Assembly (NCBI RefSeq): GCF_029581355.1
Contig: NZ_CP120849.1
Location: forward strand, 4,992,501-5,056,500
DNA length: 64,000 nucleotides
Origin: Parabacteroides chongii
Lineage (GTDB): Bacteria; Bacteroidota; Bacteroidia; Bacteroidales; Tannerellaceae
Direction of reading: 5' to 3'
The stretch's first letter is position 1; each line of letters opens with the position of its first letter. Position numbers and translations under genes: made by a program. A model generated the notes under the pieces. It saw only the letters and a program-made list of their open reading frames with translations, was not told the origin of the DNA and did no database searches. This document shows, piece after piece, positions 8,705-16,432 of this stretch.

Positions 8705-8992
8705 ATGAATAAACACGACTTAATAAAAGAACTATCCTCCCGACTGAATACCACACAGCAGGAATGCACTTCCCATCTGAATACTTTGCTCGACATTCTC
8801 AGCGATGAGCTGGAAAAAAAGAATTCTCTGGTACTGCAAGGTTTCGGCACCTTTCACCTATGGGAACAAACTGCCAGGGCAGGGAGGAATCCCAAAACAG
8901 GGGAAACAGTACCGATCCTTTCCCGCAACAGCGTCAAGTTCAAGGCAGGAAAGAATTTACTGAAAAAACTCAACAAAAGGGTAGATCAATAA
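8705..8992 (+). CDS. HU family DNA-binding protein
   Basis: A 95-residue protein covering a full HU/IHF fold. Helices lie in MNKHDLIKELSSRLN and HLNTLLDILSDELEK. The conserved GFGTF turn is at about residues 46-50, then the DNA-binding beta-arm with GRNPKTGETV. Members bind and bend DNA as dimers. It is encoded just downstream of the fimbrillins and on the same strand, and with the DUF4469 protein it brackets them with two HU-fold genes. The leader between 8675 and 8705 is AT-rich. Family assignment is firm. Whether it acts as a general nucleoid protein or a local regulator of the fimbrial genes cannot be read from the sequence. Confidence 0.9.
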   Translation: MNKHDLIKELSSRLNTTQQECTSHLNTLLDILSDELEKKNSLVLQGFGTFHLWEQTARAGRNPKTGETVPILSRNSVKFKAGKNLLKKLNKRVDQ

Positions 8993-9034
8993 CTGCACCG
9001 CTAAATAAGGAGAATAAACTGCCTTCTGCAAACA

Positions 9035-9116
9035 ACCCGGCTTCGGTCGGAAACAATCTTTGACGTGATGGGATTGAAAGGAACGGAAACATTATTCCTA
9101 TCCTCTCAATCACATC
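9035..9116. repeat. Dispersed repeat, right half, ending in a palindrome
   Basis: Positions 9050-9100 match 572-622 (AACGATCTTTGACATGATGG in the first copy, with a few changes here). GATGGGATTGA (9067-9077) is inverted relative to TCAATCACATC (9106-9116), giving a hairpin of about 50 bases. It ends 5 bases before the stop of the convergent gene at 9121, so it may also act as a terminator. Confidence 0.6.
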
Positions 9117-9120
9117 CTTT

Positions 9121-11808
9121 TTATTTTTCCAGTAAAATGATCATACCGCCACGTCCCATGATCTCGCATTGGTTCAGGGAAGACAGTTTTCCTTCCCATT
9201 GTGTGTTCCGGATCTCCGGCAACAGATAGGAAGACGGCTTGAAGCCAAGCAGTTGTTCATCCAAAGTGATCTTTGCCGTTTGAGGAAGATCGGTCCAGTT
9301 TGCCAGTACGACAAGCGCTTTATCTCCGTTGATATAAACGGTAGCCGGGATATTCGTATTATCTGTTTTTACCGGACAACGTTCATCCCAATAGCCTCTC
9401 ATCACGGCATTCTTCATACCGAAATCGTCCCAAATATGCCAAAACGGAACAGGGTTTCCACTCCACGGCAGGCGGGGAAGCATACCGTAGACCATTCCAC
9501 GGAACACATTCCGGGCATCCAACGTTTCACTCATCAATCCGAAAGGAATACCGGACATTTCCACCAGCCAAAAGTCCAGCGTATTGTTTGCAGGGAAACC
9601 TTCACCGATCCAGGTACGGTCTACATAAGGCAGTAACTCCAAATAAAGATGCAACGAGTTTGCATAGCCGGCCCACTGATTCATATGGTTCCAGGAGTGG
9701 ATATCGATCAAGCGGCGTTTACCGTCGGTATCCATTACACGGCGGGCACGTTGCAAGGTCTGATGATCCAGAGCACTGTCGTCGATATAGACACCATCCA
9801 GGCCCAGGTTTTTAATCATCCAGTCCAGCCCTTCCAGGTAGTAATTGTTCCAACGGGAGTCAGGGGTGGTGATAACCGAGATATCCATATCGCCGGCATA
9901 TTTACCTTCTTTGAAAGCGTTATACCAGGCGGGGATGAAATGAGTCGTCAGGTTCTTGTTCAACCATTCGTGAGGACCGTTGCGATGGATCAGTGTACGG
10001 GCATCCTTTCCGGGACCGTCATGAATCACTTCACTGCCCAGGCTGCGCAATGCCCACAACTCCGGTATCTTCACCGTCAACTCACGGGTCGTATAATAAA
10101 GCCGGACATCCAAATCCTTGCTGTGTGCATCCGAGATAAAGCGTTTCAGATCCGGAACGGCTTCATCGTAATACGGATAGTTAATGAACGGGTAAATATC
10201 TTTCTTATGATGCACATTGATCATATTGGCTCCCGCTTTCAGGGCAGCAGGGATATAACCGGCACTCACATCGCTGTTGGAATGGTAGAAACGTTTTTCC
10301 GCCAGTTCCGGCAGGTTAAGCGGTTTCACCGGCGTAACCAGCATATTGAAATTATAATGAAGGACATCGCCTTTCTGCATCGAACGTTCACCGCTGTAGG
10401 CTGTCATCAGGACTGTGCCGTCTTTATCGGGCTGAATGTCGATACCGCCCTTATTGGCATTGCCCCACGAAGCAGGCAGGTTCAACTTACCTAAACCATA
10501 ATAGATATTCACCAGCGGACGCACATAGTTCTCATCTTTGAAGCAGAAGTTCAGACCGGCGTTTATATTTCCCATCCAGATCTTATCCTGATGCTTGTCG
10601 ACGTTCCATCGCCAGTTGATCAGGGAGTCGGGGCGCAAACCGCCTTTATGCCCCAAGCCCATCATATACTTGGCGGCATACGCAGTATAAGGTACTTCCA
10701 AACGGATATCCTTCACCTTCACGTCTCCCAGCGACTTCACCTGTATCCGGTAATCGACCAGACCGTCGAAACCGAAGGTACCTGAACACTGCACTTCAAA
10801 ATGACGGCTCTTCCGGGTAGCCGTCCAGTTTACCGACGCCTTATTTCGTCCGGTGATCCGCAGCGAACCGCCTTTCAATACTTCTTCGCCATTCTCCGTT
10901 TCGATCACGAACCGCATTTCACCTGCCAGGACAGGGTTATTGCTCTGATCGTTCAATTGGTTACTCCGATCATAGCGGGTAGAAAGGGATTGAGGCAACC
11001 CCTCTTTCGACAGTTCCATTGTCCCTCCCAGCCAGGAGATCGTTTGTTTCTGTAATTGAACGGGAATATACGGAGCCGTCGGTTCATCCGCATTACCGAT
11101 GGAAGAATCCAGCCAGCGCAGACGGGTTTTACGCCACCCTTCGTTATCTCCGTGGTTCGCGATAGGAGAACCTTGTACGGTCAATTCGCAGGCAATCTCT
11201 ACCGGTTTTGCATCAGCTGCTTTGATCGTCACTTTTCCTTTATAAACACCGTCAGCCGTTACAGGCACATCAGAGCCGATCCATAATGCCTGTACATTTC
11301 CTTTGGGAACATTCACTGTCTTCTTAAAAGATTTACCATTCGTATCGGTTCCTCCCAGGTTAAAGCAACGGAAAGCAGAAGCTGGAATCTTGTTCCCTTT
11401 TTCATTCTTCCAGTCGGAGAAAATGACAGACAGGTCCGATACAGTTTGATACGGGGCGAAGATTCCTACCTGCCAGGTATAGAACTCACCCGGTAGACAA
11501 TCGCCCTGAAACTTTGTACGTGAATCGGCCGACCGTTCCACCCAACGCACAGGTATCGCATCCGTCATACGGATATCGTGTTCCCGGTCTTCCGTAAAAC
11601 AGAAATAACCGGCTTCCGGGTTTTCCTGTATCAACTTCTTCACCGCATCCGACGAAGCCACACGGCGCATTTCCGAATCCTGCTCGTTCACCGTTCCTTG
11701 TCGTTTCAAGTCATCGAAGGCATTCGTTACATCATCCTGCGCCTGCATCACACAAGGCAGGGTCAGAAGCGAATATACCATCAGGTACTTAATTTGTTTT
11801 CTCAACAT
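9121..11808 (-). CDS. GH123-like (DUF6067) glycoside hydrolase, secreted
   Basis: An 895-residue protein with a signal peptide (LLTLPCVMQAQ). The N-terminal ~500 residues are beta-sandwich, including FYTWQVGIFAPYQ and GVYKGKVTIKA segments typical of DUF6067/GH123_N-type proteins. A TIM-barrel domain follows from about residue 520, with LDVRLYYTTREL and LGLDGVYIDDSAL (D676, D677 as candidate catalytic acids). GH123 enzymes are exo-beta-N-acetylgalactosaminidases; DUF6067 proteins are distant relatives of uncertain specificity, so the substrate is not assigned. It is the last gene of module 1, and its start overlaps the end of the GH89 gene by 20 bases, which suggests translational coupling. 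A debranching or exo role on amino-sugar glycans is inferred from the neighbours. Confidence 0.6.
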   Translation of the reverse strand: MLRKQIKYLMVYSLLTLPCVMQAQDDVTNAFDDLKRQGTVNEQDSEMRRVASSDAVKKLIQENPEAGYFCFTEDREHDIRMTDAIPVRWVERSADSRTKFQGDCLPGEFYTWQVGIFAPYQTVSDLSVIFSDWKNEKGNKIPASAFRCFNLGGTDTNGKSFKKTVNVPKGNVQALWIGSDVPVTADGVYKGKVTIKAADAKPVEIACELTVQGSPIANHGDNEGWRKTRLRWLDSSIGNADEPTAPYIPVQLQKQTISWLGGTMELSKEGLPQSLSTRYDRSNQLNDQSNNPVLAGEMRFVIETENGEEVLKGGSLRITGRNKASVNWTATRKSRHFEVQCSGTFGFDGLVDYRIQVKSLGDVKVKDIRLEVPYTAYAAKYMMGLGHKGGLRPDSLINWRWNVDKHQDKIWMGNINAGLNFCFKDENYVRPLVNIYYGLGKLNLPASWGNANKGGIDIQPDKDGTVLMTAYSGERSMQKGDVLHYNFNMLVTPVKPLNLPELAEKRFYHSNSDVSAGYIPAALKAGANMINVHHKKDIYPFINYPYYDEAVPDLKRFISDAHSKDLDVRLYYTTRELTVKIPELWALRSLGSEVIHDGPGKDARTLIHRNGPHEWLNKNLTTHFIPAWYNAFKEGKYAGDMDISVITTPDSRWNNYYLEGLDWMIKNLGLDGVYIDDSALDHQTLQRARRVMDTDGKRRLIDIHSWNHMNQWAGYANSLHLYLELLPYVDRTWIGEGFPANNTLDFWLVEMSGIPFGLMSETLDARNVFRGMVYGMLPRLPWSGNPVPFWHIWDDFGMKNAVMRGYWDERCPVKTDNTNIPATVYINGDKALVVLANWTDLPQTAKITLDEQLLGFKPSSYLLPEIRNTQWEGKLSSLNQCEIMGRGGMIILLEK

Positions 11809-14011
11809 TGTAGTATTCTTTTGATAATTGTTTGTATTTGTCCAGCATCCGGCGGGCTACGGTCACTTCATCTCCTTCCGTTATCGGAGTACGCGCCTTA
11901 CCCGGACGATCGACGAAAGCCAACTCCCAGTCAGCCAATGAATCATAAAACTCATTCGCACGGAAAGCCTGGCGGCCTAAATCCATCTTTGCATCTTCCT
12001 CCCTGTAAGCCGTTCCGTTATCGAGATGTCCCTGCAACATATCATAGAACTTCGTCCAGCGTTGCAGATAATATCCCTCGATCAAACCGGTCCATTCGCG
12101 CCATGAATAATCGAACTGACGAACATCGACCTGTCCGCCCCAGATAGTCACCAGCGAAGAGGCATTCTTTTCAAACAAATTACGTTCTTCGTCGGTCGTT
12201 CCCCAGGCACAGGCATCCGTCAACCACTGGTCAAAGTTAAACTCTGTACGGGTACGAAGCAAGATATCTACATCTTTTAATAACTCAAGGAAACGTCCGG
12301 AGTGCAGGGCAAACGCCTCTTTATCCTTTTTCTTGAATGCTTCTGCCGCTTTTTTATGTATTTCCTGTCCCAGGTTAGACATGATCTGACGCTGCACATC
12401 GACAATATCGAAACGATATGGTTTGGAACCTTTCAATTGTTCCGCATCCTGCAACAAACAAGCTTCGGCTTCTATCAACGATTGAGGGTCGTAAGGGATA
12501 TTGAAACCGGCATTCGGTCCCGACTTCTTTACATCTACAGCAGGACGGGCACAGATGATCGAACTGGACTCCACCCCGTTCGTCCCGGCACGATAAGGAC
12601 CGGCAAGCAATAACTCCCAGGCCTTACCGGCAGCTTCGGAAGGTGCGCCGTAACGACGCTGCGCATATTTATCCAACCACTCTTTCAGCTTCACCGAGTC
12701 CTGGTGAACAGGCATCTCAAAGGCTAACTCATAGAATACGGGATTCTGTCCGATCGACTCCATAAACAAACCGGAGCCTACCACATTCGGTGTTTCCTGC
12801 TTCGCTTTCATAAACTGATTGGACGATACCAGCGGCAAATCTCCGTGAAGATTGACACGTCCGCCAAAATTATGCAGATTACCTACCACAAAATCATGGT
12901 TACAGAAATGATCTTCTCCCCCTAACGCACCGTTCAGACTCAATACGAGCAGGTCATGTTTCGGTACGACGGATGCAATATCTTTCCGGAAGCTCCAGGC
13001 TTGCATCACCCACAACGCATCCGGGTCGAACGTCTTCATCAATTTGTGGATAGAAGAACCTACTGCATTCAGATATTCAGGCGTATCCACAGGTGGTTTG
13101 CTTTCATGGAAAGGATCGGCTGCATAGAGTCCGTAGGTCCCGTATAATTTTTGTTCCTCTTCCAGAAAGGCTTTTCCCAGTTCCGTAAACAGCGGGTCGA
13201 GCGGGTCTAACTGGCAGATACCTTCAAATCCGTACCAATCCGGTTGCTTCTGTATCTTGGCCTCCGGGAACTTTTCCATCATCTTACGAGGTACAGCACC
13301 GGAAAAACCTTGCTGTATCGGTGTCATTCCCAACTCCAACTGACGGTTTACCACTTGTTTACCCAATGCGATATGCGAATCGATCCATGATTTCGGCAGC
13401 GGTCCGCCGAAGCTCTCGATATTAGGCATCCACTGCCAGGCAAAATGGGCAGGATCGACCAAATAAGAACGTGCTTCCTCATCCGTAAAACCGAAACGAA
13501 GTAGTGTATTATACCAAACGCCTTCCAGTCCGACAACCGACAAAGGCGTATTGATCGAGTTCATAGCCATATAGTCGATCTCACGCTGCCAGCGTTCCCA
13601 ATCCCACCAGGCACCGGTATAGCTCAACGTACAATAATTAAAATAGACACGATACTTACCGTTAATGATCCGGTGTGTCGTCTCAGCCGGAACAGGCAGT
13701 GTCTCCGGCAAGTTCAACTGATCGCCGAACCAGGAGACATGGGCGTTGCAATGATATTTCAGGTACTGGTTATAAGCTGTTGCCAACGATACCGTATTGT
13801 TCCCGCGCAACACGACTTTGCCGTTCTCCCCGGCCACTTCATAGACATCGCTCCCGTTCTCCGGCCCGATCAGTTCCAGACAAAACTGTTTGCCATATCC
13901 AGGAGTTATACGTTCGATCAGGTCATAAGCCGCCTGTATCTGCGGGTCTTTCTGACAGGACATCAAAGATAAAAAACAAAAAAGCAAGAATACTTTACTT
14001 AGCATTTTCAT
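11789..14011 (-). CDS. GH89 alpha-N-acetylglucosaminidase, lipoprotein
   Basis: A 740-residue lipoprotein (lipobox LMSC, Cys19) that looks like full-length GH89, the family of human NAGLU. It hydrolyses terminal alpha-linked GlcNAc, as found in heparan sulfate after N-acetylation and in the alpha-1,4-GlcNAc cap of gastric mucin. The motifs VSWFGDQLNLP, CTLSYTGAWWDWERW, MNSINTPL and QGFSGAVP are characteristic. The likely catalytic pair is E303 (DPFHES) and E418 (FMESIGQNP), corresponding to the two glutamates used by family members. It lies between the two HGSNAT-like acetyltransferases and the GH123-like gene and overlaps the latter. The lipid anchor suggests an outer-membrane or periplasmic location. 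The family call is secure; the natural substrate is inferred. Confidence 0.93.
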   Translation of the reverse strand: MKMLSKVFLLFCFLSLMSCQKDPQIQAAYDLIERITPGYGKQFCLELIGPENGSDVYEVAGENGKVVLRGNNTVSLATAYNQYLKYHCNAHVSWFGDQLNLPETLPVPAETTHRIINGKYRVYFNYCTLSYTGAWWDWERWQREIDYMAMNSINTPLSVVGLEGVWYNTLLRFGFTDEEARSYLVDPAHFAWQWMPNIESFGGPLPKSWIDSHIALGKQVVNRQLELGMTPIQQGFSGAVPRKMMEKFPEAKIQKQPDWYGFEGICQLDPLDPLFTELGKAFLEEEQKLYGTYGLYAADPFHESKPPVDTPEYLNAVGSSIHKLMKTFDPDALWVMQAWSFRKDIASVVPKHDLLVLSLNGALGGEDHFCNHDFVVGNLHNFGGRVNLHGDLPLVSSNQFMKAKQETPNVVGSGLFMESIGQNPVFYELAFEMPVHQDSVKLKEWLDKYAQRRYGAPSEAAGKAWELLLAGPYRAGTNGVESSSIICARPAVDVKKSGPNAGFNIPYDPQSLIEAEACLLQDAEQLKGSKPYRFDIVDVQRQIMSNLGQEIHKKAAEAFKKKDKEAFALHSGRFLELLKDVDILLRTRTEFNFDQWLTDACAWGTTDEERNLFEKNASSLVTIWGGQVDVRQFDYSWREWTGLIEGYYLQRWTKFYDMLQGHLDNGTAYREEDAKMDLGRQAFRANEFYDSLADWELAFVDRPGKARTPITEGDEVTVARRMLDKYKQLSKEYYNVEKTN

Positions 14012-14089
14012 GGTATAAAACTTTAAATTATTTCTTACTAGACGTAATAAAGGAGGTTTACCCTATGAATTTATACAAATAAACAGACT

Positions 14090-15223
14090 TTATACTTTTA
14101 AAAATATCTTATGTTTATACAATATCCATAATATGATATAAATAACAATAAAATTCGACAAACCTATCAATACTGGATAATAAGCCCCCAAATATTGTTC
14201 CAAACCATGAAATAAAGATGCACCAATACATCTGAAATTTGCCACATCCGCCAACATATATGCCACAATAGAATTCATGCCAAAAACTTTCAGCCAAGTG
14301 TTATTCTTAAAATATCCCTTGTAATCAATCCAATAATAAAATAACCCCATTAATAAGAAACAATACCCACTACTAACCAAAACCATCGAACTCGTCCAAA
14401 TATGTTTGATTACCGGCATCTGGAAATTCCATAACCAACCAAGTATCACCATAATCATACCTATTCCGAACAAATATTGATATTTCTTTTTCGGAGAAAG
14501 TCCCCTTTTCAATATTTCGCCTGCAAATAGTCCGGTCAACACAGTCACGCCAAAATTCAAACTACTCAATACCCAGGTATAACGATAGCCTTTTGAAAAA
14601 AGAACCACTCCATTTTCTATTTCAGCAAAATGTCGGAAACGCCCTAAAACCACTCGGTCTACCCACTCAGCCAGATTCCCGTCACGGGTATAATCGCCAC
14701 CGCCGAAACCATCGACCGTTATAAATTGCATGGCAGCCCAATATGCCAACAATAAAATTACCGTCACAACAACCTGCGTAGATGTCCGGAAATTCAAAAA
14801 TAATACCGCTGCGATCAGATATCCCATCGCTATCGATTGTAATGTATTCGAATATAAATAAATATGATTCGGATCAAGAGCCAGTAAATTCCCCTGGCAC
14901 ATCATTCCAAAAATCCACAACAACAAAACACGCTTTCCAATACGTCGATAAACCAGCCATTTATTAGATTCCGTTTTATAGCGGGATAAAGCAAAAGGAA
15001 TAGAAACTCCCGCCATAAACATAAACAACGGCATAATTAAATCCCAGGGAGAAAACCCTTCCCAGGAAACATGTGAAAAATTCCACATCACTTTATTAAA
15101 CCAGGGAGCATTTATTGCATCCCTCAATAAATAGAAAGTTGCTTCACAGAGTATGAGACAGAAAAGATCAAAACCCCGCAACACGTCTAACGACTCTAGA
15201 CGTTTATAGCTTGTTTTTTCCAT
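14090..15223 (-). CDS. HGSNAT/DUF5009-like membrane acetyltransferase (copy 1)
   Basis: A 377-residue polytopic membrane protein with about 10-11 hydrophobic segments. It begins RLESLDVLRGFDLF, the hallmark of the YeiB/DUF1624/DUF5009 acyltransferase family, which includes human heparan-alpha-glucosaminide N-acetyltransferase. His51 in HVSWEGFSPWDLIMPLF sits where the HASWNG motif carries the catalytic histidine of HGSNAT. That enzyme moves acetyl from cytosolic acetyl-CoA across the membrane to terminal glucosamine. The gene is 13 bases downstream of a close paralog, and both end in KIFLKV. The GH89 gene follows after 78 bases. The role in acetylating non-reducing GlcN before GH89 cleavage is inferred; other acyl acceptors such as O-acetylated sugars remain possible. 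Confidence 0.75.
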   Translation of the reverse strand: MEKTSYKRLESLDVLRGFDLFCLILCEATFYLLRDAINAPWFNKVMWNFSHVSWEGFSPWDLIMPLFMFMAGVSIPFALSRYKTESNKWLVYRRIGKRVLLLWIFGMMCQGNLLALDPNHIYLYSNTLQSIAMGYLIAAVLFLNFRTSTQVVVTVILLLAYWAAMQFITVDGFGGGDYTRDGNLAEWVDRVVLGRFRHFAEIENGVVLFSKGYRYTWVLSSLNFGVTVLTGLFAGEILKRGLSPKKKYQYLFGIGMIMVILGWLWNFQMPVIKHIWTSSMVLVSSGYCFLLMGLFYYWIDYKGYFKNNTWLKVFGMNSIVAYMLADVANFRCIGASLFHGLEQYLGAYYPVLIGLSNFIVIYIILWILYKHKIFLKV

Positions 15224-15235
15224 ATTATTAATAAT

Positions 15236-16339
15236 TTACACTTTCAAAAAGATTTTCTGACGATATAAAAAGTAAAGAAACAACCAACATAAAACAATGT
15301 AGCCTATCGCACTCATAAATGGTTGAGCCGATTCAGGAAACAAATGAATCAATCCACCGAATATTTTATCATTGGTAAAAGAAAAATCAATGAATGCTTG
15401 TGCCAAATAAATAGTAATCGAATTCATCCCGATTACGGTGAAAAAAGGAGTCCATTTCCGGTAGCCCCTTACATCTATGATATAATAAAACAATGCAAAT
15501 AATACAGTTGAGTATCCTCCGACAACACAAACAAAAGAACTGGACCATAAACGTTTATTTATCGGAAAAACAAGATCCCACAAAAGACCTATTACAAGCA
15601 GACAACATCCGGTTATCAATAAATAGAAAACCTTTTTAGTATTTGTAAAAGTATCCTTCCCGAATTTAATAAATTCACCGGTAAACATCCCCAGCAAAGC
15701 TGTTCCAATAGCAGGGATAGTCGATAAGATACCTTCCGGATCCATCAAACCATGCATGCCAGGTAAACAGAGCCGGTCGATATAACCAGCCAGACATCCT
15801 TCCCGCGTAAAGACACCCGCACCATTACCATCCGGAGCCGGAACCAATGCCAATAGTAACCAATATCCTATCAAAATACCAACCGTAATCCATATTCGTG
15901 TTAAGGTTCTCGTATTAACGAATATCAAGGCTCCAAACATCCAGGCTAAACCAATCCGTGCTAAAACACTAGCATAACGCTGATGTTCAAAATCCAAATT
16001 AAGTAATCCATTATATATACATCCCAAAAGAACAAGAGTCAGTCCTCTCCGGACTATTTTTTTATAAATAGCCGTATCCGACATTCCTTTTTCTCTCTGT
16101 TTCGTTAATGAAAAAGGAAATGATATTCCGGCAATAAAAAGAAACAGAGGGAATATAGTATCCTCAAAAGCCAATCCATGCCAAGGTACATGATGCATCT
16201 GTTTTGCTACAGCTTCAAAAAAAGGTGTCGGGATCAATGTTGCCAATCCTATAAACAACGTTCCCCCTCCCATTATAAAAAACATGTCAAATCCCCGGAG
16301 TGCATCCAGTGATTGAAGACGTCTAAATTGCTTTTCCAT
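15236..16339 (-). CDS. HGSNAT/DUF5009-like membrane acetyltransferase (copy 2)
   Basis: A 367-residue polytopic membrane protein with the family start RLQSLDALRGFDMF and HVPWHGLAFEDTIFPLF, where His50 matches the HGSNAT catalytic position. It shares with copy 1 the WSSSFVCVVGGY...LFYYIIDVRGY block and the C-terminal QKIFLKV, so the two arose by tandem duplication but have diverged widely elsewhere. The charged periplasmic loop around residues 180-210 differs most, which may mean different acceptors or a heteromeric pair. It is the first gene after the stem-loop that follows susD, so it is the first enzyme-class gene of module 1. Membrane acetyltransferase is well supported; the acceptor is not known. 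Confidence 0.75.
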   Translation of the reverse strand: MEKQFRRLQSLDALRGFDMFFIMGGGTLFIGLATLIPTPFFEAVAKQMHHVPWHGLAFEDTIFPLFLFIAGISFPFSLTKQREKGMSDTAIYKKIVRRGLTLVLLGCIYNGLLNLDFEHQRYASVLARIGLAWMFGALIFVNTRTLTRIWITVGILIGYWLLLALVPAPDGNGAGVFTREGCLAGYIDRLCLPGMHGLMDPEGILSTIPAIGTALLGMFTGEFIKFGKDTFTNTKKVFYLLITGCCLLVIGLLWDLVFPINKRLWSSSFVCVVGGYSTVLFALFYYIIDVRGYRKWTPFFTVIGMNSITIYLAQAFIDFSFTNDKIFGGLIHLFPESAQPFMSAIGYIVLCWLFLYFLYRQKIFLKV

Positions 16340-16362
16340 ATTATATCTTGAGTATTACTTTT

Positions 16363-16418
16363 AACAAAAAACAAGTGTTTTTCCTGGAATACTTTACAAT
16401 AAAAGGAAAAACACTTGT
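16363..16418 (-). terminator. Intrinsic terminator or attenuator after susD (module 1)
   Basis: A perfect 14-bp stem: ACAAGTGTTTTTCC (16371-16384) with GGAAAAACACTTGT (16405-16418). On the minus strand it is followed by a T-run (complement of 16363-16370). It lies between susD and the acetyltransferase genes and probably lowers expression of the downstream enzymes relative to susCD. Confidence 0.75.
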
Positions 16419-16432
16419 CTGTAATTTATCGG

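Noticed and set aside
9649..10494. Long plus-strand frames opposite the GH123-like and other PUL genes
   Set aside because: They lie wholly inside well-supported minus-strand enzyme genes and show no domain or start signal.
14050..14078. AGGAGG followed by a 5-codon ORF (MNLYK) on the plus strand
   Set aside because: Chance match between two minus-strand genes; such Shine-Dalgarno sites are not used strongly in Bacteroidetes and the peptide is tiny.
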